From positions 1 to 55,312 of the forward strand of contig JAGPVL010000014.1 of assembly GCA_018067045.1 (NCBI GenBank): DNA of 55,312 nt, written 5' to 3'. Both the position numbers and the translations under genes were made by a program. The notes under the pieces are model-generated. The model made no database searches. It was not told where the DNA came from and saw only the letters and a program-made list of their open reading frames with translations. Of this stretch, positions 8,609 through 16,606 are shown piece by piece. Source of the stretch: Gammaproteobacteria bacterium (GTDB taxonomy: Bacteria; Pseudomonadota; Gammaproteobacteria; Pseudomonadales; Alcanivoracaceae). Position 1 is the first letter of the stretch. Each line of letters starts with the position of its first letter.

Positions 8609-9562
8609 GTGCATCCCATGCCGCGGCTACATTTACGTTCAACGTTCCGAACCACTGTACGCGCAACGTTTAACCACGCCTGTCGGCGCGCCGTCACCCC
8701 GCTGCTGGTTACACTGACATTGTTGCTCAGCGCCAGCGTGCAGGCTGACGTCACACTGGTACGCCACCCACAAGGTGTTACCGAATGGGATCAACGCAAC
8801 GACTATTTTATTGCCGTCCTGCGCCTCGCATTGGACAAAACACACGACCAATATGGCGATTACCTTCTTGAAGAAAGCAGCCAACCCCTGACCCAAAGTC
8901 GCGCCATTGCCATGCTCTCCGCCGACGACGAAGTTGATGTACTCTGGAGCATGACCTCGCGATTACGCGAAACCCAAATGCTGCCCGTGCGCATCCCATT
9001 ACTAAAAGGCTTAATGGGCTACCGTCTTTTTATTATTCGCGCCGAAGATGAAATGTGGTTTAAGGACATCACCACACTCGATCAACTGCGCGAATTGCGT
9101 GCCGGCCAAGGCCACGACTGGCCCGACGCCGAAATTCTGCGCAGTAACGGCTTGCACGTCGAGACCTCCGTTGAATACGAAAATCTCTTTCGCATGCTCC
9201 ACGCCGGCCGCTTCGATTTCTTGCCGCGCGCCATCAACGAACCCTGGGAAGAAGTGAAAGCGAGACAAGAACTCGATCTCTCCATTGAAAAGAATCTACT
9301 GCTGTACTACCCCACCGCCAGCTATTTCTTCGTCAGCAAAAACAACCCCGCCCTTGCCGAACGTTTACGCACCGGCCTAGAAAAAGCGATTGCCGACGGC
9401 AGTTTTGAAACGCTTCTGCTTAATCATCCTATTAACGCTTTTGCGTTAAAGAATGCGCGTATGAAAGAGCGGCATATGTTGAAGTTGGTAAATCCTTTGC
9501 TTCCGGCGGAAACGCCTTTGGAGAGAAAAGAGCTGTGGTGGCAGATGGGTGAGGGGGAGTGA
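8609..9562 (+). CDS. Periplasmic solute-binding-protein-like protein
   Basis: 317 residues. A long N-terminal export signal with a hydrophobic core near residues 32-45 ends around SVQAD. The mature part resembles extracellular solute-binding family 3 folds: it has a YRLFIIR strand, a DITTLDQLRELRAG helix and a YFFVSKNNPALAERLRTGLE C-terminal lobe. No transporter permease sits beside it except the TRAP subunits, which normally use a different binding-protein family. It may be a stand-alone sensor or periplasmic protein. A start at the in-frame ATG at 8618 is equally possible. The ligand is unknown. Confidence 0.7.
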   Translation: MHPMPRLHLRSTFRTTVRATFNHACRRAVTPLLVTLTLLLSASVQADVTLVRHPQGVTEWDQRNDYFIAVLRLALDKTHDQYGDYLLEESSQPLTQSRAIAMLSADDEVDVLWSMTSRLRETQMLPVRIPLLKGLMGYRLFIIRAEDEMWFKDITTLDQLRELRAGQGHDWPDAEILRSNGLHVETSVEYENLFRMLHAGRFDFLPRAINEPWEEVKARQELDLSIEKNLLLYYPTASYFFVSKNNPALAERLRTGLEKAIADGSFETLLLNHPINAFALKNARMKERHMLKLVNPLLPAETPLERKELWWQMGEGE

Positions 9563-9587
9563 TCTTAGGGATAGCAACTTTTAATCA

Positions 9588-10355
9588 CTAAGGACGAGTG
9601 GAACTAACATCCACGTTAACGCTTTCTTTCAGCGATCTTTTGTTCGGTGAGCCTGAAACGAAAGATCCTGTCTTCAAGAAGTTCAGCGTATGGCCAATAA
9701 CAACGTCGTCTTTCATGATGAATGGGTGCGATGCCTCAACGATGACGAAGTCTGCCATGCCTTCTAACTTTGTGCTTTCGACCGATACTTTCCCATCATC
9801 TGGGTTCGGCAAAAATTGCGATAGGATCGGATTAAATGTTTTGCTGCCAGCAATAACACCGACCGAATACTTAACGGGACCAAGCTTGGCGGGGACGCTT
9901 TTTTCACCTGTTCCCAGTTGCAAACCTGCAGGTCCGTTTACGAATGCAAATCCAGGCACGCCTGATAGCCTATCAACCACCTGACTGCCTTGGTTCGGTG
10001 GCGCAATCATAACGACATGCCCAAGATTCTCGATTTCGTTCGACTCAAGATAATACCGAATTAGAATCCCCCCCATAGAGTGCGTCACAAAGTGAATTTT
10101 TTCGCTGCCAAGCGACTTGCACCGACCAATGCCTTCCAGCACGGCCATCGGCGCCAACGCCTCGATTGGCTTGTCTCGTGATGGGTAATTTACGTTCGCA
10201 ACGTGATAATTTTCTTCTACCAATTTCATTTCAAGCTTATTCATGGCTTTAGCTGTTCGCGCCAGCCCATGCATAAGGACTACGCATTCTGCGGAAACAG
10301 CCACTGAAAATAACAATAGGACTGCCGCCGCAGAAAATTGATAAAATACTCTCAC
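9588..10355 (-). CDS. Secreted alpha/beta hydrolase, lipase/esterase-like
   Basis: About 255 residues. A hydrophobic signal sequence of about 22 residues (FYQFSAAAVLLLFSVAVSA) precedes the oxyanion-hole segment VVLMHGLART. The nucleophile elbow THSMGG places the catalytic Ser near residue 93. A downstream Asp (NPDDGKV) and His (EASHPF) complete a plausible triad. The protein resembles PGAP1/DUF676-type lipases and triacylglycerol-lipase-like esterases. I prefer GTG at 10355 because GGGGAAG lies 4 nt upstream; a TTG at 10376 gives a longer form. It is convergent with the solute-binding-like gene, with 25 nt between the two stops. Confidence 0.8.
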   Translation of the reverse strand: MRVFYQFSAAAVLLLFSVAVSAECVVLMHGLARTAKAMNKLEMKLVEENYHVANVNYPSRDKPIEALAPMAVLEGIGRCKSLGSEKIHFVTHSMGGILIRYYLESNEIENLGHVVMIAPPNQGSQVVDRLSGVPGFAFVNGPAGLQLGTGEKSVPAKLGPVKYSVGVIAGSKTFNPILSQFLPNPDDGKVSVESTKLEGMADFVIVEASHPFIMKDDVVIGHTLNFLKTGSFVSGSPNKRSLKESVNVDVSSTRP

Positions 10356-10517
10356 TGTCTTCCCCCAAGCAATCAACGCCCTGTAACACCAACTCGGCTA
10401 TCGCCGCGAGGCCTAAAACTCACCAACGAATGCAAACTGGAGACGCCAACTTTAAAAAACGCGGATTTCCCAAAGGAATAGCAACGCAGCCTCTTGATGT
10501 AAGACTGATTACCAAGC

Positions 10518-10811
10518 TCAATTTTCAGGCAAGACCAGCAGACGCTCGCTACGCCAGACCCGTATTATTTGTATGGAGTCAATGTCACGCAGATAAACAA
10601 TTCTAAATGGCGGGTGGATAAGCTCACGAATATGCTCTGCGCTAAACTCTGGTACTATTCGGCCAATATCGGGATGGTCTGTTAATGTCTCAATGCGGGC
10701 CAATATTGCGGCAATAAAGCTTTGCCCAACGTCTGGGAGGTCTTCCTTGATGTAATACTCACCAATGCCTTTTAGGTCGCTGATGGCTGAATCAGAAAGC
10801 GTAATGTTCAT
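10518..10811 (-). CDS. Type II toxin, RelE/ParE family
   Basis: 97 residues with the ParE pattern: an N-terminal helix pair (SDLKGIGEYYIKEDLPDVGQ), an IETLTDHPDIGRIVPE turn and C-terminal strands ending in IIRVWRSERLLVLP. By family such toxins poison gyrase (ParE) or cut mRNA (RelE); which applies here cannot be told. Its ATG overlaps the stop of the upstream antitoxin gene by 4 nt (ATGA), typical of a toxin-antitoxin operon. Confidence 0.88.
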   Translation of the reverse strand: MNITLSDSAISDLKGIGEYYIKEDLPDVGQSFIAAILARIETLTDHPDIGRIVPEFSAEHIRELIHPPFRIVYLRDIDSIQIIRVWRSERLLVLPEN

Positions 10812-11077
10812 TTAACGCCGAATCTTCTCTTGGCGTCTTCTAGCGTCACCGTATTACCCTCTTTGATATCCATCAAACCTTGGGCAATGGCTTTAACAAA
10901 AGCGCGTTCCTCTTCATTCCTTTCATACTCTTCAAGCCCCTGCACAACGGCCACGCCACGCCCCCTGCTGGTGAGTAGAATAGGACGGCGCGTTGCCTCT
11001 GCGTGCCTAACCACTTTCCCAGGATTAACCTTCAGGTCAGAGAGAGGAATAATGTCCTCAGAAAATTTTGTGTCCAT
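10808..11077 (-). CDS. Type II antitoxin, Phd/YefM family
   Basis: 89 residues from the ATG at 11077; an upstream ATG at 11098 would add seven residues. The N-terminus (IIPLSDLKVNPGKVVRHAEA) and the strand PILLTSRGRGVAVVQGLEEYE are characteristic of Phd/YefM DNA-binding domains. The C-terminal tail, rich in Lys, Glu and Asp, would wrap the toxin. It is first in the pair and would repress its own promoter, by analogy with the family. Confidence 0.88.
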   Translation of the reverse strand: MDTKFSEDIIPLSDLKVNPGKVVRHAEATRRPILLTSRGRGVAVVQGLEEYERNEEERAFVKAIAQGLMDIKEGNTVTLEDAKRRFGVK

Positions 11078-11207
11078 TTCATGCAACCTACAGGTCATTT
11101 AGGTCAACTTATAGCACCCGTTAATGGGTGCCGTCAACAAGACCTTTCGGTCGCATCTACGTCAACCCGCTCTATTCATGGAGCATGAGGCTCGCCATCT
11201 GCACGCC

Positions 11208-11660
11208 CTACCAACCCGGCGTGCGCGCCTCGATTCGAGTGATGTACGCGGTGTGATTAAGCGTTGTTATTCCCAACCGCACGCGGCTCTTTTGTTCCAA
11301 CGTTTCGCCGAACAACTGGTAACGCTCATGCTGTTGCAGGCTCACTTGAAAACCATCGCGCTCTGTTAGCCAGCGCAGATCGGACTGACTATAAGCCTGG
11401 CTCTCGGAAAAACGCCAAAGTGCGCGAAGTTGCTGTATGTACTCGGCACGGGTCAACGTTAGCGTTAGCGACTCTTCGCTGTCTTGTTCGAGGATAATTT
11501 GAATCTGTGCATCATCGGCAATAAGCTGCGTTAAGGTGTCAGCGTCTTCGTGCGATAACGCTTCGTGGTACTCCTTAAGCAGCACTCGCTGCAGTTCATT
11601 TGCGTGAGCTGGATTCAGAACACAGCAAAACAGCATTGCGGCCAACCCTATTCGCATCAT
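11208..11660 (-). CDS. Secreted NTF2-like protein of unknown function
   Basis: 150 residues. A signal peptide (MRIGLAAMLFCCVLNPAHA) precedes a domain resembling the NTF2/SnoaL fold: a helix with LLKEYHEALSHEDADTLTQL followed by strands such as ISDDAQIQI-like and YQLFGETLEQKSRVRLGITT. No catalytic residues can be assigned. The ATG at 11660 shares a base with the stop of the AdeT-like gene (TGATG) and has GGGAG 9 nt upstream, so it is translationally coupled. It is the third gene of the oxygenase operon. Confidence 0.65.
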   Translation of the reverse strand: MMRIGLAAMLFCCVLNPAHANELQRVLLKEYHEALSHEDADTLTQLIADDAQIQIILEQDSEESLTLTLTRAEYIQQLRALWRFSESQAYSQSDLRWLTERDGFQVSLQQHERYQLFGETLEQKSRVRLGITTLNHTAYITRIEARTPGW

Positions 11661-12643
11661 CACCATGGACTCCCGTTACCGCACTCGGCACGTTCGGGCG
11701 ACACCTTGCAGCGCACCTTCTTTAACCAACGCATCATGTCTTCGTCATAAACATTCTTGCTGATCAGATAACGACGAGCATCATTCATCAACTGGATATA
11801 ACGCTCGCGGTCACGGTCTGGTGGCGGATAGAAAAATAGGATGTCGTCTTCGGCTGCTTCAACCACGCGCATGGCGAGATCAAAATTTTCCAAGAAAAAT
11901 TGCCGTGACCATTGCATAAAGCTTTCATCAAAGTGTTCTCGACGCAGCACCAACTGCATTGTCAGCTGCGCCGCTGGCATCTTCACCACCAGACCGTGAC
12001 TGCCGACGCCGCGATACAGCTCTAACGGCAGATAGGCCACGGCCGGCGCGGCAATAATATCCACAACACCGTTATTGAATTTACTCGAGAAATTGGTGAC
12101 ATCAGAGAGCACGGGACGCAGGCCCATGTATTCGCTCATCAACATCTGCGCTCGGTCATTATCAAACACGGCGATACGTTTGCCGGCAATCTTGTCCACA
12201 CTAGTAATGCGACGGTCTTTAAGAAAAAGATACGCGGCGCCGAGCGGCATCACGCCAGCGGTTTCCCAGGCGCCATTGCGCATAGAGGCGGCCAACTGCG
12301 GATGTGCCGTCAGCGTAATGAGTGCCTGCAGCGCATCGTAGCTGTGCAAACCGCCAATCGAATCAATGCTGCCACTAAACGGAACAAACTGGCGTGCCTT
12401 GATGCCGCTCATCAGCAAGCCGTCGCACATTCCCGCCTTTAAGTCTTCGCCAGCAACGCGCTCATCAGTGAAGACGCGCAAATCAAAATGGGCGCCTTGG
12501 CGAGCGGCGGCTAAGCGATAATCGGTCATGAATTCCCACAGTTCGCCGTGGGCGCCAACCAAACTGAACACACACAGGCTTTGCGCCTGCGCATTGCTCG
12601 CCACCAATAAAAAACCGGCCAGTAAAACGTTACGTAACCACAT
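11660..12643 (-). CDS. AdeT1/2-like periplasmic solute-binding protein
   Basis: 327 residues with a signal peptide ending at SNAQA. The mature protein opens with LCVFSLVGAHGELWEFMTDY. It contains FTDERVAGEDLKAGMCDGLL, IDSIGGL, GKRIAVFDNDRAQML and FNNGVVDIIAAP, all hallmarks I recall of the AdeT1/AdeT2 putative solute-binding family described from Acinetobacter. That family was once linked to aminoglycoside efflux, but it is structurally a TRAP-type binding protein. It starts in a TGATG overlap with the oxygenase gene and ends in another with the NTF2-like gene. The function here is unknown; delivery of a hydrophobic substrate is a guess. Confidence 0.78.
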   Translation of the reverse strand: MWLRNVLLAGFLLVASNAQAQSLCVFSLVGAHGELWEFMTDYRLAAARQGAHFDLRVFTDERVAGEDLKAGMCDGLLMSGIKARQFVPFSGSIDSIGGLHSYDALQALITLTAHPQLAASMRNGAWETAGVMPLGAAYLFLKDRRITSVDKIAGKRIAVFDNDRAQMLMSEYMGLRPVLSDVTNFSSKFNNGVVDIIAAPAVAYLPLELYRGVGSHGLVVKMPAAQLTMQLVLRREHFDESFMQWSRQFFLENFDLAMRVVEAAEDDILFFYPPPDRDRERYIQLMNDARRYLISKNVYDEDMMRWLKKVRCKVSPERAECGNGSPW

Positions 12644-13812
12644 CAGTGATGCCCACCTGCATCATCGAGTTTAACCACACCTTCGGTAGCAACGCGTTCA
12701 ATGAAACGCTGGCCGGTGCGGCGCAGCAAACCGGCCAACAAAGGTGTGCGCTGTAACCAGCCATAGCTACTCATCAGCGGCAGCATAAATTTGAGCTGCT
12801 GCTCACCGACGCGGCTACGTTCGATGCCGTACGCGTCTGCCATGTCATCACCAAGCATGCGCCGAAATAATGCCAGCTGCATCGCGCGTGGCAGGTTAGC
12901 GGTTGGCTTTTGTGTAGCGAGCCCTTCGATCAGGTCTTGCATCACCGAACGGGCATTGTCATCGGGAGCAAAAAACAGGCTCGTAATGTGTCGGTCAAAC
13001 TCATCTTGCTCGGCTTGGGTACGGCCAATCAACGACTCTGGCACGCCAAGCAGGCGTGTGACATAACGCCAGATCATTGTGAAACCTAGCGCCTCGTCAT
13101 CGCTAATCCGGGCGCCCAGCCGCCGCAGGCCGCCTAGCTGATGGGTGCCGAAGAATGCCGGGCCAGCGGCTGTCGATAACTGGTTAATGGGTACGCCGCG
13201 CCGGCCAACGTCCCACCCTTTTTTGATCAAACCCATACGCACGACGCTGTGAACCAACCGTACCTGTAGACAGATTTCCCACATGGGCTTGCCGGGCGCC
13301 AGAGTGTCACTGTTATAGATACCAAAAAACAGCGTGGCAGATTCGTTCAGCCGCCGACTGATGTTGGCCTGCATACGGCCGGTACCAGAAAACACCTCTG
13401 CGGCGTCTGGGTGCGCGAACGTCAAAGGTAGGCCGCCATAAGTGAGGCCGAGAATGAGCATTGGAAAATGCCGCTGCGCCATAGCGCCGGCGTGTCGCAT
13501 CAGATCATAGTCAACCCACCCTGGGGTATCGTGCATATCTGCCAGCAAGGCTTGGCAGGACTTGTCCCCATCGGCGGCCAATTGCTGGACTGCGCGCGCC
13601 GGTTGTTTCAAGCTCATGCCCGCCTGACGCAACGCCTGCACCGCCTTCTCGGCCAAGCTATCACCAACATTCAACCACTCAAAACGCTGCGCAGCCCAGC
13701 GAACTAGGCTGTCAGGATCTGGCGAAATTCCATTAAGCGGTATCGGTTTAAGGCCATTCAGATAGTCGCTCAGCTGGTCGGTGCTCGTTGAGTTTTTCGA
13801 TACCTTGTTCAT
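12643..13812 (-). CDS. MpaB/DUF2236-family oxygenase
   Basis: 389 residues. It shows the DUF2236 pattern shared with latex-clearing proteins and MpaB: MLILGLTYGGLPLTFAHPDAAEVF, a R-L-x-x-S-x-x-x-R-x-G helix around LVHSVVRMGLIKKGWD, and DDEALGFTMIWRYVTRLLGV. His residues near HSV and HITSLFF could be haem ligands, as in Lcp-type oxygenases, but I cannot confirm haem binding. The ATG at 13812 has GGAG upstream; a TTG at 13851 would be longer. It is first gene of a tightly coupled trio, divergent from padR across the 18-bp palindrome. Confidence 0.8.
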   Translation of the reverse strand: MNKVSKNSTSTDQLSDYLNGLKPIPLNGISPDPDSLVRWAAQRFEWLNVGDSLAEKAVQALRQAGMSLKQPARAVQQLAADGDKSCQALLADMHDTPGWVDYDLMRHAGAMAQRHFPMLILGLTYGGLPLTFAHPDAAEVFSGTGRMQANISRRLNESATLFFGIYNSDTLAPGKPMWEICLQVRLVHSVVRMGLIKKGWDVGRRGVPINQLSTAAGPAFFGTHQLGGLRRLGARISDDEALGFTMIWRYVTRLLGVPESLIGRTQAEQDEFDRHITSLFFAPDDNARSVMQDLIEGLATQKPTANLPRAMQLALFRRMLGDDMADAYGIERSRVGEQQLKFMLPLMSSYGWLQRTPLLAGLLRRTGQRFIERVATEGVVKLDDAGGHH

Positions 13813-13872
13813 GGCTGGCTCCAGGTCCGCTCTAGACAACAGATCAAGCAAGGCTAGCCTGTTTCGAACACT

Positions 13873-13890
13873 TACTCAACATGTTGAGTA
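13873..13890. promoter_or_regulatory. Perfect 18-bp palindrome, likely PadR operator
   Basis: TACTCAACATGTTGAGTA reads the same on both strands. It contains the ACAT/ATGT core common to PadR-family operators. It sits 48 nt before the padR start and about 60 nt before the oxygenase start, overlapped by a possible -10 (TATTAT, 13889-13894). Binding by the adjacent PadR protein and control of both divergent units are inferred. Confidence 0.65.
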
Positions 13891-13937
13891 TTATACAAGT
13901 TGAAAAGTAGATACCATCCCGGTCTGGAGGAGTTTTC

Positions 13938-14588
13938 ATGTCCCTGCGTCACGTTCTTCTGGTTTATCTCGGCAGCGGCGGAGCATCTGGTTCCGATATC
14001 GTCAAAGGCTTCCAGCACACCTTCGGCTACCTATGGAATGCCAGCTTTCAACAGATTTATCGCGATCTCGGCAAACTGCACGAGGAAGGCTTGCTGGACT
14101 GCGCGACCGTGGATAACGCACCGCGCCCACCGCGCAAGGTCTACAGCCTGAATCAGGCTGGCTGGCAGACAATGCAGATTTGGTTGGCAAAACCGGTGGC
14201 TGTGCCACGGCTCAACGACGCCTTTATGGTGAAGGTCGCATCAGTACACTTACAAGACCCAGAGGCGCTGGCGGTCGAGCTGGCCCAGCTGCAGGAGCAT
14301 TTCCGCGAAGCGCTTACCCACCTAAATCGCAAACGCGCTGTGTTCGAGTCATTACCGCCTGAGCTGCTGGAGAAGTTTCTGGGTGTATTCCTAACCCTTA
14401 AGCGCGGCATCGGTTTGGCAGAGTCTTGGCTGGATTGGTCCGACGAGGTTGCCGATATGCTCTCTGCGCGTAAATGGCTGCAAGTGACGCCTGACGATCT
14501 GCGCTTATTTCTCGATACAGTGCAAGGTGATGATTTGCCGCATCCGGGCAATCAGAAAAAAGGCGGCTGGAAAAAGAAACCCGATTGA
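13938..14588 (+). CDS. PadR-family transcriptional regulator
   Basis: 216 residues. The N-terminal winged helix (about 1-85) includes LLVYLGSGGASGSDIVKGFQ, SFQQIYRDLGKLHEEGLL and the wing PRPPRKVYSLNQAGWQTM. A C-terminal helical dimerisation domain of the Vir_act_alpha_C type spans about 95-190, with a basic tail. PadR proteins usually repress genes for detoxification or small-molecule turnover and release DNA on ligand binding. GGAGG lies upstream of the ATG. It is divergent from the oxygenase operon, its probable target. Confidence 0.92.
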   Translation: MSLRHVLLVYLGSGGASGSDIVKGFQHTFGYLWNASFQQIYRDLGKLHEEGLLDCATVDNAPRPPRKVYSLNQAGWQTMQIWLAKPVAVPRLNDAFMVKVASVHLQDPEALAVELAQLQEHFREALTHLNRKRAVFESLPPELLEKFLGVFLTLKRGIGLAESWLDWSDEVADMLSARKWLQVTPDDLRLFLDTVQGDDLPHPGNQKKGGWKKKPD

Positions 14589-14651
14589 TGCGGGCAAGTC
14601 ATCAAGATCGGGGAAACCAGGCGCTCCATTCATTTCAAATATCCGCAGGCA

Positions 14652-15227
14652 TCAACGCTTTCCTAGCGGCGCTAATGCACTACGCAATAAACTACGTCGA
14701 GGCAAAAGATCCGGGCCGTCATACACGTTTTTGACATCTGATACGGAATAAACAGCCGCTTTATCTAGCTCCTTAATTAGCCGAATAAGCGAAGGGACGT
14801 TACGTCTTTTTTCAATAATCAGTAACAGCTCCACCGGATGGTCATCCCCCATGTCGCCGTCGAATGATACGACCTTGAACCCTTCTTCACGTAACTTCCC
14901 CGCCAGAACATCACGATTAAATGATATGCAGCGGATAAGCTCATTACCAATTGCAAAGCGATTCTCGATCGAAATCCCGACATAGTTTCCAACCGCATAA
15001 CCGCCAGCATAGGCCAACGAGAGATACCACTGATCGAGATTTGTCAGAACTTGTGCTGCTGCCATGAGCCAAATCATGATTTCGAAAAAACCAATAAATG
15101 AGGCTAACGATTTATGGCCGCGAAAAACAACAATGGTTCGAAATGTTCCAAGGGAAACGTCAGAAACTCGGGCAAAAAATATTAACGGGATTAATAAGTA
15201 TGGGTATTCGACTAATAGTTCGATAAT
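14652..15227 (-). CDS. UPF0316/DUF5698-DUF2179-like membrane protein with non-canonical start
   Basis: About 191 residues: two or three N-terminal helices (LLIPLIFFARVSDVSLGTF; IGFFEIMIWLMAAAQV; LAYAGGYAVGNYVGI), then a soluble C-terminal domain with ELIRCISFNRDVLAGKLREE. This matches the UPF0316 (YebE-like) architecture. The first ATG in frame (15077) would delete the conserved first 50 residues. Between the upstream stop (15255-15257) and 15077 the frame is open but has no ATG, GTG, TTG or CTG. AGGGAG lies 5 nt before an ATT (15225-15227) and 8 nt before an ATC, so initiation there is proposed. The cellular function of the family is unknown. Confidence 0.72.
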   Translation of the reverse strand: MIELLVEYPYLLIPLIFFARVSDVSLGTFRTIVVFRGHKSLASFIGFFEIMIWLMAAAQVLTNLDQWYLSLAYAGGYAVGNYVGISIENRFAIGNELIRCISFNRDVLAGKLREEGFKVVSFDGDMGDDHPVELLLIIEKRRNVPSLIRLIKELDKAAVYSVSDVKNVYDGPDLLPRRSLLRSALAPLGKR

Positions 15228-15404
15228 GACTACTCCCTGTTGATCTCGGCTTGATCATAGCACCTTTCGCACTGACAAATTGGACGTGCAGAAAGTGGCT
15301 TGTCGGTAAACACAACCAGATGAATATTCCTAACGTTGTTGCGAATTATCTCTCTCTTAAACGTCCCAACGGAAAGCAGTCACCAAACGTTATGAACCTC
15401 ATAT

Positions 15405-16526
15405 TTAATCTTGAGATAGAGCGTCCATCAGGGATTTGAGAAATCGAGCAGCCTCGCCGCCAGTAACGGCGCGATGATCGAAGCTCAGCGACAGTGGTAG
15501 CACTGCGTGAATTACTGGCCGCCCGTTTTCCGCAACCACTTGTTCTCGTATCACACCGACGCCAACAATGGCCACTTGCGGCGGCATGATGATGGGATTT
15601 CCGTAACGTCCCGCAATGGTGCCAAAGTTAGATAGCGTCATCGTGGCGCCTGTCATTTCTGCTGCAGGAATAGTTCGGGCTATAACGTCCGCGCGCAATC
15701 GCTGTAGCCCCGCGCGCAGCTCTTCACTCGTGCGGTCGTGAGCGTCGCGCAATACGGGCACAAACAAACCATCCGGCGTATCGACGGCAATGCCCAAATC
15801 AACTTTGCTCAGCACCCGCAGCGTTAACGCCTCGCCATCGAACCAGGCGTTGAGGGACGGTTCAGCACGACAAGCGGCGACGAGCGACTGAACGAGACGC
15901 ATGGTTATATCGGTATCTTTCGGCCAGTGCGCCACATCTACGTCATCGTGCAAGGTGACGCTAACAACCTGCTCATGGCTACGTGACATATTTTTTGCCA
16001 TTGCTCGGCGCACACCTCGCAACGGCATTGCTGCACCATGCTGCTCATTTAACTGAGCGGATTTCTCCACGTCGGCAGCGCTAATCAATCCGTTGCGGCC
16101 GGTGCCGGACACTTCGTTTAAGCTAACGTTTAGACGTGCAGCAAGGGCGCGAACGGCAGGTGTGGCGAGTTGATTTCCCTGGGCTCTTTTGTGTGCAGAC
16201 CCAACGATAAAGCGATCTTGATCGCTGCTCGCTGTGTCGGCTTCAGAATCAGAACCGATGCTGCCCACGACCGTACCTTCGTCGTGCTGCTTTTCACCGA
16301 CGTATTCCAGTAACGGTTCATTGATATGAATAAAGTCGCCAACTGCGCCGAACAACGCAGCAACCTCTCCTTGCTGCGGCGAGGGAATGTCGACGATAGC
16401 TTTCGCTGTTTCAACAGACACGAGTAACTGATCGACTGATACCGCATCACCAACGGCAACATGCCACTCGACAATCTCAGCCTCTTGTAAACCCTCACCG
16501 AGATCGGGCAAACGAAAGTATTTCAT
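15405..16526 (-). CDS. 2-oxoacid dehydrogenase E2, dihydrolipoamide acyltransferase
   Basis: 373 residues. The N-terminal lipoyl domain (1-78) carries the lipoyl-lysine motif VETAKAIVDIP (Lys42). An E3/E1-binding domain spans about 114-150 (ATPAVRALAARLNVSL, GRNGLISAADV), and a catalytic acyltransferase domain runs from about 170 to 373. It transfers the acyl group from lipoyl to CoA in the multienzyme complex. The catalytic signature reads DHRAVTGG: His351 is present but the usual Asp of HxxxDG is Thr355. Together with the E1 genes upstream and leucine dehydrogenase, a branched-chain substrate is likely; pyruvate remains possible. The E1beta stop is 80 nt upstream. Confidence 0.9.
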   Translation of the reverse strand: MKYFRLPDLGEGLQEAEIVEWHVAVGDAVSVDQLLVSVETAKAIVDIPSPQQGEVAALFGAVGDFIHINEPLLEYVGEKQHDEGTVVGSIGSDSEADTASSDQDRFIVGSAHKRAQGNQLATPAVRALAARLNVSLNEVSGTGRNGLISAADVEKSAQLNEQHGAAMPLRGVRRAMAKNMSRSHEQVVSVTLHDDVDVAHWPKDTDITMRLVQSLVAACRAEPSLNAWFDGEALTLRVLSKVDLGIAVDTPDGLFVPVLRDAHDRTSEELRAGLQRLRADVIARTIPAAEMTGATMTLSNFGTIAGRYGNPIIMPPQVAIVGVGVIREQVVAENGRPVIHAVLPLSLSFDHRAVTGGEAARFLKSLMDALSQD

Positions 16527-16606
16527 CGACTTCCCCTTTTGCTATTCGCTCCTTCGTATTCATTCCATCCCGATCAGGCGATCTGAAATCGCTTAACGAT
16601 GTCCTG

